A stretch of DNA of 64,000 nucleotides. It comes from Morinoia aosen (lineage: Eukaryota > Arthropoda > Malacostraca > Amphipoda > Talitridae). Location: the NCBI GenBank assembly GCA_030386875.1, contig CM059576.1, positions 64,851,581 through 64,915,580 of the forward strand. Direction: 5' to 3'. The notes under the pieces were generated by a model. The model ran no database searches. It was not told the origin of the DNA and saw only the letters and a list, made by a program, of their open reading frames with translations. Of the stretch, positions 53,503 to 64,000 are shown one piece after another. Position numbers and translations under genes: made by a program. Every line of letters starts with the position of its first letter. Position 1 is the stretch's first letter.

Positions 53503-54018
53503 ACATACAAATATGATGATTCATCAATACCGATTTTTTTTTCAGTTGCTCTGGCGATGAGATAGTTTTTAAATGAATGTTGAAGCTCGTGGCCACACCA
53601 TTTAATGCTAAAAAGTTAGCTATTTTTTGTGTCTTTACGTGACAACTGTGATATATTGGACGATATTTAATGTCATTTTCAAAACTTCTTACATAAGTAA
53701 TGAAAAAATATTATAAATGAAAGATATTTGCATATAGTAATATTTATTTGTATATGTGATACATGCTTTCATTATTTATTTTGAATTTAGTTACGATCGC
53801 TTTTCAACTTCTCAACTCTACGACATATTTCCAGTTCTTCCCGCGTTTAAATAAAATAGAATTCGCTCAACCTTTTTACTGCAAAAGGACAATCGTTAAA
53901 ATTCTATGCCTCTGCCAACCTATAAAATGCAACTTTTCGATGCAACTATCATCTTTGCACTTGAAAAGCTAGCCTGCTGGTGATCATTATTTCTACACTA
54001 CAAAATATCGCTCCTATA
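53503..54018. other. Noncoding stretch, nothing recognised
   Basis: AT-rich spacer between the hAT element and the 3' end of the I-group LINE. Confidence 0.5.
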
Positions 54019-54035
54019 TAATAATAATAATAAAC

Positions 54036-54717
54036 TCAGTTACCGACAACTTCGGTCAGTGACTATTTAGTTGTCGCTTTGGTAAACTACCAAAGTATTT
54101 TTTCACCAACACGACTTGATATTTCCATCCAAGTTCAAATCTCAGTGCTTCCGCCAATAACCAAATTTCGTTCGTCCATGCACGGTACTCCCAATACCCT
54201 CACTTTGCTTCTCAACTCAATCCGAACCACTAGGGTTGGCGTACAGCCCAGCTAACTGACGTCCAAATAACTGAAACATTTCGACCAGTGGAACATTCGG
54301 GGCCACGAGTTTAGTCTCACTACACAGACGAGTTCCGGAACCATGATCCCCTTGCAATGGGTTTACTCTCACAATCACCAACGTATATCACCTTTAGGCG
54401 CCCCGAGAGCGACAGACCGATGGAGACCAGAATTACCAAGAGTCGGAGAGACTAATTGCATTTGGAATTGTAGGCGGGGCAATAGTAGTAGTAGTAGTAG
54501 TAGTAAAATCGGATTTCTAGCGCTTCAGTAACAAAGACTATAACGCGCCGAAGGTCTCAATGTTCACAGTGTCCAATCAAGTGGTTAATTTCCAGAGAGT
54601 TCACGTAGGAGAGACAAAAAACTGTTTAAAAGGTCAATGAGTCAGAAAAGCTAATGTTGAGAAGTTCAGCTCAAAGAGCCACGAATTCATAAGGGATGTA
54701 CAATATCATCAAACATC
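54036..54717 (-). other. 3' untranslated region of the I-group LINE
   Basis: Lies between the ORF2 stop and the (TTA)n tail. It contains a (GTA)n run at 54483-54506. No coding content. Confidence 0.65.
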
Positions 54718-57700
54718 CTATATCTCGTCTATAAGATGAGCATCAGAAAGAAAAGCAATTAATGAATCGAAATTAAAAGCGCCCCGGGGAGGGTCTCCCA
54801 GCATACCTTCCAAGAAGGCATCATGGTTATCTCTAGGCAACGTAGGGTAATATTGCAAACGGAAGTCGGCAAGGCTCGGGCATTCCGCCAGCAGGTGGCG
54901 CACCGTGAGTGGCACCAAGCAGTCGCCGCAGAGGGGTTGAGGATTCCGCTCAATGAGGTATTTATGCGTCAAGCGAGTGTGCCCGATCCTCAGGCGACAC
55001 AACAAGACTTCAAGCCGTCGGTTACGATGGCTCGAGGAGGGCCAGGCTCGGACGGTGTTCTTGTATTTTCGCAGCTTGTTCTCATCGATGTCATTCCACT
55101 GCTGCTGCCAGATGTCACTAATCGCTGCTTTGATTAGAGGATAGAAATCTCGACATGGGACTGCTGTATTTTGGGGAGGCATGGTAGAGCCCGCGGCTTG
55201 TCGCGCGGCTTCATCCGCTCTGCCGTTGCCGCGCACATCAACATGCCCAGGCACCCAACACAGACATACGTGCTTCTGAGTGCGGGAGAGTCGCGCGAGG
55301 CTGCAGGCAATTTCAGCAACAATCGGATGCTTCGAGTTATAATTTCGGATGGCTAGGAGGGCTGCCTTAGAGTCTGAAAGTATTACGTATGGTCCCTGGA
55401 TCTGGCGCTCCTCTACGATACGTAAGGCGGCGAGGATAGCGAGGAGTTCCGCTGAGTAGATTGAGGTTTCGGGAAGCAACCTGTGCATCACCGTTTGCTC
55501 CTCAGTGACCGCGGCACAACCGACGGCACCGTCGGTCTTGGAGCCGTCCGTATATATCTTCACAGCATCGTGATGATTTTGCAGTAGGTGATCAATAAAC
55601 AGGTGCCGCAGTAGCACGCTTGTTTGATCATTTTTCTTGGGATAGTCAAGAGCTGGGCAAAAAGTTCCAATTGGGATCCGCCAAGTCGGCTCTCCTCCCC
55701 TTGGAGCCGGAGAAATCTCAAATGGTGGGAGTTGTGAAAGGCCTAGTAAAATCCCGTAGTCGGTGGCTGATGGAAGAAAGTAGGGGAAGGCATCATCAGC
55801 TTGAGCGTCTCCCACCACACTGTCCCAAGTAGGCGAGGCAGGGATCTGCTTAAGCCGCACGAGGTACTGCAGCGTTAATTGCGCTCGACGGTACTGCAGG
55901 GCTGGTTCGCCACTCTCTGCGAGCAAACTCAGAACTGGCGATGTCCTGAAGGCACCTGTGCATAGCCTCAAAGCACTGTTGTGCACTGGATCTAATAATG
56001 ATAAGGAGGAGACATTTGCAGTTTGGTAAATAATGCATCCGTAGTCGAGCTTTGCTCTGATGGTAGCTCTGTAAATTCTCAGCAGGGTCACTCGATCTGC
56101 TCCCCAGGTCAGCTTAGAAAGGCATTTCAGAAGGTTTAGCTTTCGGGTACAGTTTCCTTTTAGAGCCTTTAAATGAGGTTTCCATGAGAGTTTGTCATCA
56201 AAGATCATGCCCAGAAACGTCACAGTAGGGGAAGATCTTATTGGAGTAGCCTGTAGGAGTAGCTCGGGAGTAGGTTCGTGGGTCCAGCTGGGCTGTATGT
56301 GCAACATCACGGTTTTTTCACTGGAGAGGGTGAATCCATGGTCCCGAGTCCAAGCATTTATTCTATTAACTGCATCCTGCATACGACGGGTTAGAGCCGG
56401 CAGGTATCTCGAGGAGGCATAGATCATGAAGTCGTCTACGTACAACGAACATGAGATATTGGCTGGCAGGGCATTCGATATAGCGTCGATGGCTAACAAG
56501 AACAAGGTACAGCTTATAACGCTGCCCTGGGGAACACCCTCAGTTTGAGTCATGAGTGGGGAAAGAGTAGAGCCAATCTTTACTCTGAAGCAGCGCCGCC
56601 TCAGGAACTCCCGAAGATAAAATGCCAAGTTGCCTCTTATACCGAGCTCATGTACCCTCTTCAGAATTCCATATCGCCAAGTCGTGTCGTAAGCTTTCTG
56701 CACGTCGAAGAAGATACACATAGTGTGTTTACCTTGGATGCGGTGCCTGATAATATGGTTTTGAAGTCTAACAAGGGCGTCAGTAGTACCCCTCAGAGGT
56801 CGAAACCCAAATTGAACAGGGGAGAGGAGGTCTTGGGATTCCAAATGTCGCATCAGTCTAATGTTGACAATTTTCTCTAAAAGCTTTCCCAAGCAGCTTG
56901 TCAAGGCTATTGGGCGGTAACTTGTCGCTTCTGTTGGGGGTTTGTTGGGCTTTGCAAAGGCCATTATTATGCTTAATTGCCACGCGGAGGGGTAGGAGTG
57001 CGTTTCCCAGACTTTGTTGTAAAGAGAGAGGAGATATGTTATGGCTGTAGGGTGCATCTTTTTCAGCATTTTATAATATATTCCATCTGGTCCTGGTGCG
57101 GTGTTTCTGGATTGTTGAAGGGCATGAAATACTTCCAGATATGTAATTGGCTCATTGTAGGCATAATGTTCATCAGTAGTAAAATCAAGTTCCTCTTCCT
57201 CTTGTTGTTGCTTAAGTTGGATAAATGTAGGCGAAAAATGTCTCCCGCTGCTAATTTCCGCAAAATGCTCAGCTAGATGGGTGGCTACGCGATCTAGGTC
57301 ACATACCAGTTCTCCGTTTATTTCAAGTGATGGCAGTTTTTGTCGTCCTTTTCCCTTCATTTTCTGAATTCGTTGCCATATCTTGGAGGTTGGTGTGTCG
57401 GTGTTCAGCGAGGATACATATTGTTGCCAAGATTGCTTCCTGGCTGCCTTCTTAATGAATTGGGCTCTGGCTCTCGCTCTCTGGTAAAGAATTTTATCTG
57501 CAACCGTGCGACTGCGTTGGAAGCGTCGTAGAGCTCTTTTCCGTTCATAGTTGGCTCGCGCACAGTTGTCGTTCCACCAGGGCACTCGATGTTGCACATA
57601 ACCGCCTCTTGAGCGCGGGATGGATACGGATGCGGCGTCATTAATAGTTCTTCGGATTCTTTCTGCGGCATCATCCACGCTTTGGACTTCCTCTTCCTCA

Positions 57701-58431
57701 AGGGAGGTCAGCGCTTCGAAGGTACTCCAGTCAGCACGGTGGAGTTTGTAGCGCGGCTGAGTCTGAACGGGGTGGCGAGTCAGTAAGGTCATTATGATGG
57801 GGAAGTGGTCACTCCCATGGGTATCTTCCAGTATGGCCCATTCAATATCTGGGGATATTTCAGGTGAGCAGAGGCTGAGGTCTATGGCCGACGAGGAGCC
57901 AGTTTGGACGTGGATGTGAGTCATGACATCTGAGTTTAGGAGACAGATGTCTGTGGTGAAGATCAATCGCTCAATGATTTTTCCGCTCTGATCGCTAATA
58001 GGGTTGCCCCATGCAGCATGCTTAGCATTAAAATCTCCAGCCAGCAGAAACGGAGGAGGTAGCTGCGTGGTTAGATTGAGTAAGTCGTCAGGATTGAGAG
58101 CCAGATTCGGGGGAATATATATGTTACACACGGTGAGATAGATCGCGCCAAGTTTGATTCAAACTGCCAATGTCTGAAAGGGTGAATTTATATCTATCTT
58201 GAGTTGCGGCACGTCAGACCTGATTATAACTGCAAGTCCGGAGCCAGGAACAGGGTTAGGATTGGAGGAGGAGGCCTCCACATTGTACTGTTGGAGGTTG
58301 CCAGGCCTGATATTACCAAGCATGGTCTCCTGTAGGCATATGCATGCAGGTTGGTGTTCTCGTAATATAGCTTGCAAGTCTTCATAATTTCGTCTAAAAC
58401 CACGGCAATTCCATTGTATGATATTGTGCAT
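54718..58431 (-). pseudogene. LINE ORF2: endonuclease, RT, RNase H; one internal TGA
   Basis: 1238 codons from ATG 58431 (MHNIIQWNCRGFRRN) to 54718. The endonuclease shows CLQETMLG, LLAGDFNAKHAAWGN and GSDHFPI. The RT shows FFDVQKAYDTTWRYGILK, GVPQGSVISCTLF and SLYVDDFMIYASS (about 56440). RNase H shows KIYTDGSKTDGAVG (about 55550), YSAELLAILAAL, LSDSKAALLAI and WVPGHVDVRGNGRADEAA. A Cys/His pattern CGDC...HLLAEC closes it, as in I and related clades. A single TGA at 58159-58161 splits the endonuclease in frame (nine open codons separate the two open stretches). It looks like a CGA to TGA transition. Everything else is uninterrupted. Confidence 0.9.
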
Positions 58432-58440
58432 TGAGCAACA

Positions 58441-60451
58441 TTAAGGGAGATTTCTTGGTGGGTCTTTTCTCGTTTCTAAATTCCGAATCTGTTGGCTTAC
58501 AATGGTAGGAATAGGTCGTTCTCCGTCTGACTTTCTTCTGGTTTCTCCCCAAACCTGCATAGGGATAGCAGGCGGGGGCGTTGACGGGAGGTTAGGAGGA
58601 GGAGGATATTTCTTGAGGAGGTCTGCACTGATGTCAGCTGGGACTTCAGTGACTCTGTCTAGAGAATGCATTCTCCGCGAGTGAGGCTGCGAAGGCTTTT
58701 TAAAACTATCTCTGGAGAGGTGGGTCTGTGAGGTTGTGTTCCTTCTATTTATTGGGTATGCCCTTCCTTCATGCCTAGAATCCGATTGCCCTTTAGGGAT
58801 TTTGTTGTGGCTAAGATCTTTTGGTGGTGTTCCGCTTTGAAGGCGCTTTCGAGGGATTCCGGTACTCACCTCCATTTCAACTGGCTTCCGAGTTTGGGTT
58901 TGGCTCGTGGGGTGAGCTGCATCAGGGGCAGTAATATTTGGCTTTGCTGCGATTTGAGGCTTGTCTCGGTTGGAAAGAGTCTTGGGTTTCTCAGTTTTTC
59001 GGCCTTCGACAGTGGTGTTCCTGGCATCCCTTGGATTTATATCAGGTAGTATTAGAGGGGATTCTTCTCTGGTCGAAGTTGGGGTATTTTTGTAAGGAGG
59101 ATTTGGTGTAGGGATCTGCTCGGTATCTCGAGTGTCTTGGCTCTCTGTTGAGAGGCTCACTTCTGTACAGGCAGCAATGTTCTCTAGGGTACCAGCAGGT
59201 ACAGTCTCCGAAGCGGGGTTCGGGGGTCTCCAACTGGAGGGAGCACTCATGGAGGTTACCGAGCGGCCTGTCCGGTGTGTCGCAGTCACATTTGTAGACT
59301 TGAGAACGTCAGCGAAGGAAGTGTTCTGTTTGACATAGCGGGCGGCTACTTTCCGCTTAGCTTCAACATATGATAGTCTATCTTTTACCTGCAGGGCCAT
59401 AATCTCTTCTTCCCTCTTATAGGTTGGGCAGCTCAAGGAGGAGGCCGGGTGAGGTCCTTCACAGTTAGAACAGCAAGCAGGACGGGAGCAAGGTAACTCA
59501 TGTAATTCTCCAGCACAGTGGTAACAGGTACTTAGGTCACTTCTGCACGTCCCAGGTCCATGTCCAAACTTTTGGCATTTAAAACACCGCCTGGGCTTGG
59601 GCACATATTGCCTGACAGAGCACTTCGTCCATCCTATTGAGACCTCAGCGGGCAGCTGACATGCATCGAAGGTTAACACATAAATTGGTTGGTCGATCAG
59701 GACTCCAGTGACTCTTTTTTGTTTGGTAGACATCGAGAACTTTGTGTCTCTTGAGTCCCTCGAGGATTTCACTAGGTGAAAATTTGGGGTTATTTCTGTA
59801 ATAAATAGTGCCTTTTATTTGGTTAAGAGTTTTATGTGATTCAACAGTCACCTCGTGTGAATCCAAAGATTTCAGGTTCATAATGGCTCGACTCTGGGCT
59901 TGGTTTGAGACCTCCACTATCAGTTGCCCTGATCTTGCTTCATTAATATTCTTGGGCGGGCCTCCGATAGTTCGTTCTATCTCGTCATTAGCCCTAATAA
60001 CGTTGATGGTAGACAGGTTCACATCAGTAGGTGAGGAAATATGGAAGAATCGTTTGTATTCAGGAGCTTGTCTCTGTTCCTCCAGCGGCGGGAAGAAGGA
60101 GACGGAGCTGTTGACTCGTGGTCTCCGGGCTCGTCGTCCTCGTCCTCTATAAGCTGGTTGGTAGGGCTCTAGGGTTTCAAATTTCGGGCCATCTGGGTTT
60201 TCAGAAAGTTTCTCTGCAGTCAAGTGAGAATCGCTGTCTTTATTGAGGGGTGCAGCAGTCATCACCCTTGGAGTGGTCAGAGGAAAATCCATATGGGGGC
60301 TCAAGGTCATCAAAGGAGAGGTAGGGCTGGTTGTCCTTTTAGACATCCCAGCAGAGTCCGAGGGAAGCGCCGAGTCATTGCCGAGAGAAGGTTGGGGTTG
60401 AGAAGGGGGCCCCATCCCCTGAGAGTTTTCAGAATTTTCATAATCGCCCAT
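58441..60451 (-). pseudogene. LINE ORF1 (gag-like, zinc knuckles), one frameshift
   Basis: The N-terminal frame is 60451-59645 (MGDYENSENSQG, Pro/Ser-rich, then an RRM-like stretch ending LKRHKVLDVYQTKK). The C-terminal frame, 59772-58441, continues it (RVTGVLIDQPIYVLTFD) with three knuckles: CFKCQKFGHGPGTC, CYHCAGELHELPC, CCSNCEGPHPASSLSC. The shift lies in a run of six A at about 59717-59722; one extra base accounts for it. The stop at 58441 is nine bases before the ORF2 ATG. The protein binds element RNA in related LINEs. Confidence 0.88.
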
Positions 60452-60806
60452 GGAGAGGCTGGTTCAAAAACGGCGGGTCTGTAGAGAGAATACAACTCCC
60501 AGTTGCCCGCCCCTGGGAGAGGGCTCTGCCAATCTGAAGAGTGACAGAGCTGAAAAAACTGCTTATTGCCGCCTTTTAACCCCGGCGACCACTCAGCTCA
60601 TCAGCACAGTTAAACTTTGAGCTTGGGGTTTTGCCACCCATGTTGGTCTGATCTCTCCAGCAGAGCCACTCCAACATGATTGAATCTGCCGGGGAGACCA
60701 ATTCTCCCCGAAGGCCCAGCCCCCGCCTTCCTCGAGACACGCAAGCCCCCTCCCCACGACAAGGGCAGGATGGCGCGAGGGGGGGGCGGGGCAATAACTT
60801 CTAAGT
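60452..60806 (-). other. 5' region of the I-group LINE
   Basis: GC-rich, with runs of G (60778-60791). It is ended by the SINE-like insertion and possibly resumes after 61190. No gene. Confidence 0.55.
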
Positions 60807-61176
60807 CCCCTCAGGGGGATACAACTATTGTATCTATGGGAATTAGCGCTCCCAGGGGAAAAATGTGAGGGGCCCGAGCTGTGAGTTAGGTAGGCCTTCT
60901 TTTTGTTGAAATAATATGCTTTTTGTTATGTTAAGGACCACCTTTTTTCGGTTCATTACTGTCCTGTTTTTCAGCACCTCTGACTTTCTTCTTCAACTTT
61001 TATCTTGTTTCATGAACTTCTTTCTCATCTTACTGTTTCTATGCCCTTTCTGCATAGATTCCTCATTCTCTAATCTCCATACTGAATGGTGCCTTCCTCC
61101 TTCCTCTCTTCGATACGCTCTATTTTTGTAGCGGTTAGGGAGGCTTAAACTAACTTATAATCTAATCTAATAATCT
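60807..61176 (+). mobile_element. SINE-like repeat with perfect 14-bp target duplication
   Basis: 370 bp from CCCCTCAGGGGGATACAACT to a TAATCTAATCTAATAATCT tail. AATAACTTCTAAGT flanks it at 60793-60806 and 61177-61190. This is the best-defined member of the family and sets its length. No clear tRNA-type A or B box was found, so it may be a SINE with another promoter or a short LINE derivative. Confidence 0.93.
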
Positions 61177-61299
61177 AATAACTTCTAAGTTATCTTACGG
61201 GCAGTAGTTATGGACTCCCCTGGCAGGGGTTCCAGCTACCCACCCTCACTTTGGCCGAGCGTCTCACCCATTATAAATTCGTCTTACAATGAGAATTTT

Positions 61300-61662
61300 T
61301 TAGTTTATTAGTTTGTTTATAAGTTAGTTTAAGCCTCCCTATCCTCAACAATGAGATGCAAAGAGAGGAAGGAAGAAGGCACCATTTAGTATGGAGCTAA
61401 GGGAACGTGGAATCTATGCAGAAAGGGCACAGAAACAAGAAGCTAAGAAAGAAGTTCATGAAACAAGAAAAAGTTGAAGAAGAAAGTAGTAGGCGGTGAA
61501 AAACAGGACAGCAGTGAACCGAAAAAAGATGGTCCGTAACACAACAAAACCTTTTCTATTTTAACAAAAGGAAGCCTACCTAACCTTTAGCTCGGGCCCT
61601 CACATAGTCCCCCTGGGAGCGCAAATTCCCATAGATACAATACCTGTTTCCCCCTGAGGGGA
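61300..61662 (-). mobile_element. SINE-like repeat with perfect 15-bp target duplication
   Basis: Inverted copy. TACAATGAGAATTTT occurs at 61285-61299 and 61663-61677. It contains all family landmarks (GCGCAAATTCCCATAGATAC, TTCATGAAACAAGAAAAAGT). It lies head-to-head within 110 bp of the previous copy. Confidence 0.93.
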
Positions 61663-61679
61663 TACAATGAGAATTTTGT

Positions 61680-63435
61680 GTTTACTATGTCTGCTTCTAC
61701 TTGAACAATTGATTGTCATTTTCTATCAATGTGACCGTATAAAAATTTGTTTTACTACATTTTTCAGCCCGAAGGTGGTAATAGTTTCATCGAAACGTTG
61801 CATTTTTTTAGATTGATAGAGGTCTAAAATTTTAACGATTGACATTTTGCAGTAAAAAATATCCCGATTGCGTTATTGAGCACACTTCTATACAAATACA
61901 TTTAAAAACTTATGAAAGACGACTTTTTTGAAAGCATTATTGCTTGCTGTGAAACACTACTGAATTGCTGAATTTTGCACATCTCTAAATTTACATATTA
62001 AGTGATACATTTCTCTTTCTTGTTAAATATTATGCTAGTGTATAACGAACTGCATTGCGGCATCTGGTCACTCATAGTTGGACGATACAACGACTTCTGG
62101 CACTGAGTTCAACTCTGGACCAGTGCACATGACGAACCCTACACGCACACAGCCGCTGCAATACACGCACACAGAGTGGAGCAACTTTGACGTGGGTGCG
62201 GCCGGGATGCCACGTTGTGTGTGCCCTCAGATCTCGCACCTCTTCTCCTCTGTAATTCCACGAACAAAAGCCTCCCGATTATTCATGTCAACTCATTATA
62301 TAGCTCTCGCCTGATTCATTCTCAAAAGGTCTAGACTGTTCTAAGCCACAGAGAAAGTCTCTCAATTTTGATTCGTTGGATGCTTGCATGTCCTGAAGTT
62401 TCGCACTCTGATTGGCGCTCGCTCGATACCCCAAACACGTGATTCCTTAGAGACCACACCATTGGTGTAGATGGTGCCGCTTTCTGCTTAAGCCTTACTC
62501 CTTCTCTTTTGAATCTGCCCTCGCGCTACCCAGTTCAGCCAAAACCTCTGCCTTTTGATCACAAGCCTGCGTGTGTGTGTGTGTGTGTGTGTATTGTGTA
62601 TCCCCAAGGTGGCTTGTCGATGCTCGAGAGCTAGCAAGTTTGAACGAGGCGCCGACCGCAGGTTTACGACTACACACATTCCAACGCTTGTAGCCCAGCA
62701 GAATGTAAAATTTCTCAAAATTTGTCGCAGCTTTCCGTGATCTTGCCAAAAAAAATCATGTGATATATGTATTGCAACGTATTGCAACAAAAGTAAACAC
62801 AGTTCTCCAATAAAGCCGGAAGCAAAGGGTGAGCCAACAGACCTAAATGAAATATTATGACATAAAAATGTCATAGAGAAGTGCTGGCTGCATGCAAACC
62901 AAAATTTCGATTCCACCTATTATAATGATGATGAATCATTGTAGTGCATTTTTATACATATTGTCTGGATGTAATTTTTCTGTTGTGTCGCAGACCCCCT
63001 GGGACCTTCTCAGGGACCCAAGTTTGAGAACCACTGACATAAAACATTAAAGAAGGTTGCCAGAAATGTACATATTCTTACAAACACAAAAAAAGAACAA
63101 GAAACAATTCAAGATTGTGACCGTCAATGCTGGAATATAAACGAAAAAAAAAAAAAAATTTGCAATGCAAGTCTGACAAATGTCACAAGGATGCGACAAG
63201 AAACACTTCGAAATAGAATGTCAACGGCTGATTTTCATGCGTCATCCTAAAAAGCCACTCAGCAACAGAAAGAAAGTTCTCATTTCATTCGAAAAGACAC
63301 ATTATAAATTAAAGAAAATTGCGCAGAATAGCACGCAAAATGAAGAATGAATGTTAGGAAGGAAATAAAATTTCACCTAAAACAACTCAACCGAGGCGTT
63401 ACTTACGTTAAATACGATAGTTCAGACATGTTTAA
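61680..63435. other. Noncoding stretch with a GT microsatellite
   Basis: A (GT)n run lies at 62571-62593. The block 62155-62200 matches the complement of 49250-49295. Open frames at 62078-62314 and 62488-62916 show no recognisable domains; part of one is just the microsatellite. Confidence 0.5.
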
Positions 63436-63437
63436 TT

Positions 63438-63741
63438 ATAAGTGGTTTTAAAAGAGGAAGGAGAAGACCTCATTAAGTAATCACTTATGGGAATGCAGGG
63501 TTTATGCACATGGTTTATAGAAACAGCACGTTTCACAGAAATTTATGCAACAAGATGAAGTTGAAGGCGCAACGAATAATGTAAAACACTGCAGTAAACC
63601 AAAAAAAGTTGGTCCTTAACAAAACTAAAAACATTTAAACCGAAACATGATCCCCATGAATTTTGGTTCAGGACCTCACATATTCCTCTCGTGAGCACTA
63701 ATTCCAATGGACACAAAAGTTATATTCTCCAGAGGGAGAAG
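63438..63741 (-). mobile_element. SINE-like repeat, old diverged copy
   Basis: Recognisable landmarks in order: AAGAGGAAGGAGAAGACC, CACAGAAATTTATGCAACAA, CAGTAAACCAAAAAAAGTTG, TCCTTAACAAAACTA. There are many more substitutions than in the other copies. Confidence 0.7.
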
Positions 63742-64000
63742 CCCGTACGATCTTTGACCACACGGAAGAGCTACAATCTTTAAAGAATGTGAATCGTGAT
63801 GCAGTGATTAAACATTTGAATAGCCCATAAACCTGCATTTCACATCTTGCAAGAAAACGCATTAATGTTTGCTTGCCAGGTGTTTTTCAACTCTACCCTT
63901 TCGAGCAGAAGAATAGTTACATAATTCACACTTTAACAGCTGACCTTCACCATGTTTGCTGGCTAGGTGTTGCTTAATATTACCCTTATGAGCAGAGGTA

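Larger units (their letters stand above)
54019..61280 (-). mobile_element. I-group LINE retrotransposon, nearly intact
   Basis: On the minus strand: 5' region (about 61280-60452, interrupted by a SINE-like insertion), ORF1 with zinc knuckles, ORF2 with endonuclease, RT and RNase H, a ~690 bp 3' untranslated region and a (TTA)n tail at about 54019-54035. The RNase H and triplet tail fit the I group. Only two coding lesions are seen. The 5' border is uncertain. Confidence 0.85.

Noticed and set aside
62488-62916. 142-residue minus-strand frame
   Set aside because: Runs through a GT microsatellite and shows no known motif.

Overview
The window reads as a repeat-rich, AT-rich arthropod-like nuclear chromosome segment. 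It shows spliced eukaryotic genes, several families of microsatellites and minisatellites, and a dense set of nested transposable elements. No bacterial, organellar or CRISPR signature was seen. The organism is not identifiable from sequence alone; 'arthropod' is an inference from the combination of element families.

Layout. 1-3.3 kb: noncoding DNA with tandem repeats. 3.3-6.4 kb: a minus-strand piggyBac transposon with a transposase split over two frames. Its 3' end is fused to a ~700 bp foldback repeat, and its 5' end survives as a GCGGG terminus. 6.4-12.8 kb: a 24-bp minisatellite, a 66-bp minisatellite, dispersed repeats and a hairpin element. 13.6-21.4 kb: the only gene-like block, with two plus-strand genes 223 bp apart. 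The first is an intronless 859-residue C2H2 zinc-finger protein with a transposase-like body. The second is a five-exon SAM-domain gene (SAMD3-like); all its splice sites are canonical and in phase, giving 509 codons. 22-31 kb: copies of a ~370 bp SINE-like repeat, a piggyBac-derived nonautonomous element flanked by TTAA, and a foldback family. 31.6-33.4 kb: a 1.7-kb unclassified repeat, found again at 50.5-52.3 kb.

33.5-40.5 kb: a minus-strand CR1/Daphne-like LINE. Its ORF1 carries a degenerate SGNH-like region and an OTU-type cysteine-protease domain. ORF2 (endonuclease plus reverse transcriptase) lies in the same frame, separated only by TGA-CTA, the classical readthrough context, and has no ATG ahead of its catalytic residues. 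Tandem sequence blocks lie upstream of ORF1. 41-42.5 kb: a hAT-type MITE with 8-bp target duplication, a TTAA-flanked MITE and a SINE-like copy.

42,871-48,293: a complete but decayed Ty3/gypsy element with both LTRs, a GAACA target duplication, a polypurine tract and a T-TTT-TTA slippery site at the gag-pro junction. A 725-bp solo LTR with CCAAG duplication interrupts its protease; subtracting it brings the protease and RT frames back into register. 50,077-53,494: a hAT element bounded by CATATATG, largely gutted, with the 1.7-kb repeat inside it. About 54.0-61.3 kb: a nearly intact I-group LINE with a zinc-knuckle ORF1 and an endonuclease-RT-RNase H ORF2. It carries one homopolymer frameshift and one TGA stop. 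Two SINE-like copies with perfect 14-15 bp target duplications lie in and beside its 5' end.

The window is therefore mainly a record of serial insertions. The points most worth following up are the readthrough-configured OTU LINE, the C2H2/SAM gene pair, and the piggyBac/foldback fusion.
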